Part shown: piece after piece, positions 34,138 through 37,592 of the stretch
Numbering within the stretch: the stretch's first letter is position 1
Layout of the letters: each line of letters begins with the position of its first letter
NCBI GenBank assembly: GCA_913061285.1
Contig: CAJXVR010000031.1
Coordinates: forward strand, 1 to 37,592
DNA: 37,592 nt
Reading direction: 5' to 3'
From: an uncultured Verrucomicrobiota bacterium
Lineage (GTDB): Bacteria; Verrucomicrobiota; Verrucomicrobiia; Limisphaerales; AAA164-E04
The notes under the pieces: model-generated
Told to the model about the DNA's origin: nothing
Database searches by the model: none
What the model saw: only the letters and a program-made list of their open reading frames with translations
Translations under genes and position numbers: made by a program

Positions 34138-34724
34138 CCGTTTTCTGATTCCAACAACTCTTGCCAAAACCGACGCAATTTCTTCTTCGCCCTCATCGCC
34201 CGAACGCGAACGTTGACGCCCGACCAACCGGTAATCTGGGTGATTTCTTTTACCGATTTCTGCTCAAGCTCTCTCAGCTCAATCACTAGGCGATCTTTAG
34301 GATCCAATCGATCCAGCAAGCACCGAAGCAACTCCAAGGATGAGGCCCGCTCATCCGGTAACGCGATACTCTCATCCGCAATCGCTGCATCAATCACTGC
34401 TTGATGCTCTTCCGAAAGATCTGACTTACGGAGTTCTTTCTTTCGTCCCTTCGCCTTGATCAGATGGGTGATACAGGTATTAACCGCGATCCGGGAGACC
34501 CAATGATTAAAGTGCGCCGTCCCCTTAAACTGTCCAAGATTCTTAAAGACCCGAATAAAAATCTCTTGGGCCATGTCCTCCTCTGCAAGCGAAGAGGGAC
34601 ACCGACGCCAGACGATCTTCATAACCAATGGAGTCATATAGTCCAATAGCTGATTCGCAGCATCCTCATCCCCATCTCGAACACGCTCCAAGATTTCAAT
34701 GACATTTAACTCATCGCTATCCAT
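34134..34724 (-). CDS. ECF-type RNA polymerase sigma factor
   Basis: From the ATG at 34724 the protein is 196 residues, standard for ECF sigma factors. Region 2 contains LAEEDMAQEIFIRVFKNLGQF and FNHWVSRIAVNTCITHL; region 4 contains LDPKDRLVIELRELEQKSVKEI followed by the HTH TGWSGVNVRVRAMRAKKKL. The track start (GTG 34775) adds 17 unconserved residues; AAGGA sits close upstream of the ATG. The stop overlaps the next gene (ATGA), and two envelope proteins follow, so activity is probably controlled from the membrane. It lies 79 bp after the AraC regulator on the same strand. Confidence 0.88.
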   Translation of the reverse strand: MDSDELNVIEILERVRDGDEDAANQLLDYMTPLVMKIVWRRCPSSLAEEDMAQEIFIRVFKNLGQFKGTAHFNHWVSRIAVNTCITHLIKAKGRKKELRKSDLSEEHQAVIDAAIADESIALPDERASSLELLRCLLDRLDPKDRLVIELRELEQKSVKEITQITGWSGVNVRVRAMRAKKKLRRFWQELLESENG

Positions 34725-34803
34725 CAGTCCTTGGACAGTGCCGGAGCTGAGACCGATTGATAACACCTGAAACACCCATGAACAACGACGAATAAAGAGC
34801 CCT

Positions 34804-35745
34804 TTATGCTGGCTCGAGTCCCAGAGACCGCCGGCTCACTTGGCGAAATTTCCCAGGAGTCATCTTGGTATTTCGACGAAAATATCGACCAAAGTAAGAA
34901 GCATCCTTGAACGAAAGCGATTGGGCAATATCTGCCACCTGGCGCGTTGTATGAATCAGCTGTCGTTTGGCTTCGAGGATCACTTCACGCTGAATGATCG
35001 CAATCGGAGTGAGCCCCGTCGCGTCTTTCACCAGTTCATGGAGATGACTGGCACTCACCCCCAGCTCTTTGGCATAGCCGGCCACGGTTCGTTCTAATCG
35101 TGGTTCATCGGCAACCAGTCGGATGTATCGTGTCACAAGCGTACTCTGGCCACTGCGAGCCTCTTCCAATCCTTGGGTACTCTGAGAGCCTAGTGCTCGC
35201 CAAAAATGAAGCAATAAGACGATCAGAAATGATCTCAAGGCAGTCACGTAAGCCGGATGTCGCAACTCATACTCATTCTTAATATCCTGAATTATTTTCA
35301 ACGCTCTTTCTGCATCCGCAGACGCCAAGTCATAGCATTGTTGGGGAGAAGATCCGTCAAAGAGCAGCGCCCCTGGCAAGCGATAGGCATTGACTTCATT
35401 GAGTGTCAGAAAGGCTTCAGAGAAGAGAATTTCAAAGCCGCAGTATGCGTCGATGGAATCGATCACGACACGTTGATTAGGCCGGAGAAAGAGCACTGAC
35501 CCTGCCCCCAAGCGATAGGCCTGCGCATCGACAACACATTCGCCCTCCCCTTGGGTAATAAAAATGATTCCGTAGGAAGAAACGCCTGGCCGACCAAGGC
35601 TTGAATCTGGCTTGGCCGCAGCGCATAAACCGGGATGCCGTGCGCTGTGCAACGGCACAGCACTCAAATCAAACTCCAGATTTCCAGTATCTGAGTTCAG
35701 GTCGACGGAGTCCCGAATGGGAGAATCCTTCGTTGAAAACTTCAT
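34804..35745 (-). CDS. AraC-family transcriptional regulator
   Basis: The 313-residue protein has an N-terminal cupin-like ligand domain (about 35-130; SYGIIFITQGEGECVVDAQAYRLGAGSVLFLRPNQRVVI) and a C-terminal double helix-turn-helix AraC domain (about 219-313). The DNA-binding motifs are YAKELGVSASHLHELVKDATGLTPIAII and VADIAQSLSFKDASYFGRYFRRNTKMTPGKFRQ. The cupin suggests a small-molecule effector such as a sugar, but its identity is unknown. It lies between the partial RND pump gene (226 bp away) and the ECF sigma cassette, all on the minus strand, so it might control either. Confidence 0.9.
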   Translation of the reverse strand: MKFSTKDSPIRDSVDLNSDTGNLEFDLSAVPLHSARHPGLCAAAKPDSSLGRPGVSSYGIIFITQGEGECVVDAQAYRLGAGSVLFLRPNQRVVIDSIDAYCGFEILFSEAFLTLNEVNAYRLPGALLFDGSSPQQCYDLASADAERALKIIQDIKNEYELRHPAYVTALRSFLIVLLLHFWRALGSQSTQGLEEARSGQSTLVTRYIRLVADEPRLERTVAGYAKELGVSASHLHELVKDATGLTPIAIIQREVILEAKRQLIHTTRQVADIAQSLSFKDASYFGRYFRRNTKMTPGKFRQVSRRSLGLEPA

Positions 35746-35930
35746 ATCTTTGAACCAAAACGCAGCGCAACATCAGTCATTCAGGGACGACCGTGCCACA
35801 AGCGCGGCTTCAAAGAACAGAGACTAGCAAGGGAGGATGTTTGTTTCATTTAGATCAAACTTTTTTTCCGGCACTGGACTCCTATGGATCAAAGCACTTC
35901 AAAGAACCAATCGCTAAACGATAGGAAACT

Positions 35931-35949
35931 AAAATGTCTCGGACAGACA
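35931..35949 (-). terminator. Weak candidate terminator after the RND gene
   Basis: On the minus strand TGTCT-GTCCG-AGACA is followed by TTTT, about 23 bp past the stop codon of the RND gene. The 5-bp stem is short, so confidence is low. Confidence 0.3.
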
Positions 35950-35971
35950 AAGAAATGTCCCAGGGCAACTC

Positions 35972-37522
35972 CTAGTCTAATGTTCTTCGAAAGGGCCCGA
36001 AATACCAGTCGCGGAAGCGGGTCACAACAAGCCCGAAATCTTGTCCGAGCAATAAGGCACAAGGCACGAGAATCAAAGTAATGCCGGTCGCGAACAAAAC
36101 CCCAAAACCAAGAGAAACTGCCATCGGAATCAAGAATTGTGCCTGAATGGATCGATCCATCAACAATGGGATCAAGCCAACGAAGGTCGTGACGGAAGTA
36201 AGCAAGATCGGACGAAAACGGCGTGCACCAGCCATGAGAACCGAGTCTTTGAGCGACACGCCATCCCGAACCTGCCGATTGACAAAATCGACCAAGACAA
36301 GTGAATCGTTCACCACCACACCAGCCAAGGCCAACATCCCAAAGACGGAAAGATACGAGGGCGTAATCCCCATCACGATATGCCCTAAGAGAGCCCCAAT
36401 AATGCCAAAAGGAACCGCAACCAAAACGTAGAGAGGTTGAATCATTGATTTGAAGGGAATGGCGAGCAGGGCATACAAAGCAAAGAGCAAGGCCACAGAA
36501 CCAACCAAAGTTCGTTTCCGAGACTCGGCGGCTTCAGCAACATACCCGGTAAACTGAAAGGACAGATTAGGATCGTCACGGAGCATGTCTCGAAACACGG
36601 GAGCCACCTCGTTTGCGATGCCGATAATATCTACATTTTCATTGGCCGGCTGGGCACCAATCCGAATCACTTCCGCCCCTGCATTACGTTCAATGAAATA
36701 AGGAGCCTGAACAAACTTCAGATCGGCGACGGTGGATAAAGGCACATCAACACCCGACGGGGCCCTCACTTTCATTCGATCCAAAGTATGCAACGATTCT
36801 CGAGAAGCGCGAGGCAGCCGCACCATCACGCGAATGTCGTCTACGCCACGGAGAATTCGCTGCGCTTCCTCACCGAAAAACGCCTGTCGGATTTGCTGTG
36901 CGAGCGCCTGTTGCGTCATACCCAACTCAATCGCCCGAGGCTTCAAGGTGAACTCGATCTCGCTCTGACCGTATTTCACACTCGCCCAAGCAGAATTGAT
37001 TCCATCAAACGTTTCAAGTTGATCTGCCATCTGCTCGGCAATTTCGTTCTTTCGCTCCGACGAAGGCCCTCGTAGTTCGAGATACAGTGACTCTTCTTCT
37101 CGACCGTCTTCGCTTTGCTCCCCCCCGCTCTGTTCAGGTCGAATCCTAAATGACGTGGCCTCAGGAATCGGCCCAACCAACTCATACCAGCGAGTCGCGA
37201 TCTCACTGTTTCGAGGCCCAGGCTCACTCCGTAGACTCGGAGGAGTGACCTCGACTCCCACGTATCCACGAGACTTGTCAAAACTCCGTGAGACGTAGCT
37301 TGCCCCCGTTACTTTGACAACATTCTCGATTAGAGATTTTCCATTGCCAGGATCAACATACTCCTGCTTCAACTGAGTCGTCGCGGCCAAGATCCGCTCG
37401 ACGTACGCTTCGGTCTTCTCCAGCGTTGTATCATTTGGTAGATCAAGCGATGCGTGAATACGCAGCCGTTCCACGGTTGGCATGGAAACAAAACCCAGTC
37501 GCCCTCCCTGACAGTATCCAGC
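35972..37522 (-). CDS. RND efflux transporter permease subunit, C-terminal half (truncated by contig end)
   Basis: The 516 genuine residues match the C-terminal half of a proton-driven RND (AcrB/CzcA/MdtB-type) inner-membrane pump. The second large periplasmic loop begins at the contig edge (GRLGFVSMPTVERLRIHASL), contains GMTQQALAQQIRQAFFGEEAQR, and is followed by about six membrane helices, including PFGIIGALLGHIVMG, SVFGMLALAGVVVNDSLVLVDF and RFRPILLTSVTTFVGLIPLL. The first half lies off the contig. The first 22 residues of the track ORF are translated adapter and must be removed. The substrate class (drug versus metal) cannot be decided from this half. It precedes an AraC regulator and the ECF sigma cassette on the same strand. 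Confidence 0.92.
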   Translation of the reverse strand, partial: AGYCQGGRLGFVSMPTVERLRIHASLDLPNDTTLEKTEAYVERILAATTQLKQEYVDPGNGKSLIENVVKVTGASYVSRSFDKSRGYVGVEVTPPSLRSEPGPRNSEIATRWYELVGPIPEATSFRIRPEQSGGEQSEDGREEESLYLELRGPSSERKNEIAEQMADQLETFDGINSAWASVKYGQSEIEFTLKPRAIELGMTQQALAQQIRQAFFGEEAQRILRGVDDIRVMVRLPRASRESLHTLDRMKVRAPSGVDVPLSTVADLKFVQAPYFIERNAGAEVIRIGAQPANENVDIIGIANEVAPVFRDMLRDDPNLSFQFTGYVAEAAESRKRTLVGSVALLFALYALLAIPFKSMIQPLYVLVAVPFGIIGALLGHIVMGITPSYLSVFGMLALAGVVVNDSLVLVDFVNRQVRDGVSLKDSVLMAGARRFRPILLTSVTTFVGLIPLLMDRSIQAQFLIPMAVSLGFGVLFATGITLILVPCALLLGQDFGLVVTRFRDWYFGPFRRTLD

Positions 37523-37592
37523 CTGTCTCTTATACACATCTGACGCTGCCGAGCGATCTAGTGTAGATCTCGGTGGTCGCCGTATCATTAAA
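37523..37592. other. Nextera/Illumina P5-side adapter (sequencing artefact)
   Basis: CTGTCTCTTATACACATCTGACGCTGCCGA is the reverse complement of the Nextera Read-1 adapter. It is followed by GCGATCTA (from memory the reverse complement of index S501) and the reverse complement of the P5 oligo (GTGTAGATCTCGGTGGTCGC...). Three bases (CGA) of the adapter are missing before the index. Its minus-strand translation creates the false N-terminus MIRRPPRSTLDRSAASDVYK on the last ORF. Confidence 0.97.

Overview
This is a metagenome-style contig of a Gram-negative bacterium, most likely from the PVC superphylum and probably Verrucomicrobiota. The evidence is indirect. There is a planctomycete-type cytochrome domain (PSCyt1), a DUF4159 protein, an exported (Tat) galactonate-dehydratase-like enzyme, and a DUF11 protein resembling chlamydial OmcB. 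An LPS heptose epimerase (HldD) is present, many genes lack a clear Shine-Dalgarno, and several probably use GTG or TTG starts. I could not run any search, so the placement is inference. Both ends of the contig are Illumina Nextera adapter sequence (1-48 and 37523-37592), so only about 49-37522 is biological. The first and last genes (queE and an RND pump subunit) are cut by those ends.

Layout. (1) 49-6553, minus strand: hldD, an AsmA/TamB-like envelope protein, an M20 dipeptidase and a 3'-truncated queE that the ORF track does not list. (2) 6799-12451, plus strand: a two-gene module in which an exported FecR-TPR-outer-membrane-barrel protein precedes a CHASE2-type adenylate cyclase; it reads as an envelope-to-cAMP signalling pair. 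(3) 12491-16925, minus strand: hemW, a cold-shock protein, hemQ/chdC (coproheme decarboxylase family), a degenerate receiver-domain protein and tilS, followed by a plus-strand tRNA-Pro(GGG). (4) 17234-18613: a secreted collagen-like protein carrying four tandem 126-135 bp repeats, then about 640 bp of noncoding DNA with palindromes.

(5) 19276-23641: an O-methyltransferase and an exported alpha/beta hydrolase (minus), divergent from a DUF4159 protein and a Tat-exported galactonate dehydratase-like enzyme (plus). (6) 23826-26842: an OmcB-like DUF11 protein (minus, with a strong terminator), a 350-bp intergenic region holding a perfect 12-bp inverted repeat, then an exported truncated haemoglobin followed by a PSCyt1 c-type cytochrome (plus). 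(7) 26937-33141: an HDOD protein, a Tat-exported double alpha/beta hydrolase that converges within 2 bp on a sodium:solute symporter, and a Mn-type superoxide dismutase with a strong terminator. (8) 33362-37522, minus strand: an RND efflux subunit (partial), an AraC regulator, and an ECF sigma / small membrane protein / Spy-CpxP-like cassette with overlapping genes.

The most interesting parts are the FecR-barrel/CHASE2 cyclase pair, the OmcB-like protein, the exported globin/cytochrome pair, the collagen-like repeat protein and the sigma factor/membrane-sensor cassette near an efflux pump. I found no transposase, integrase, phage gene or CRISPR array.
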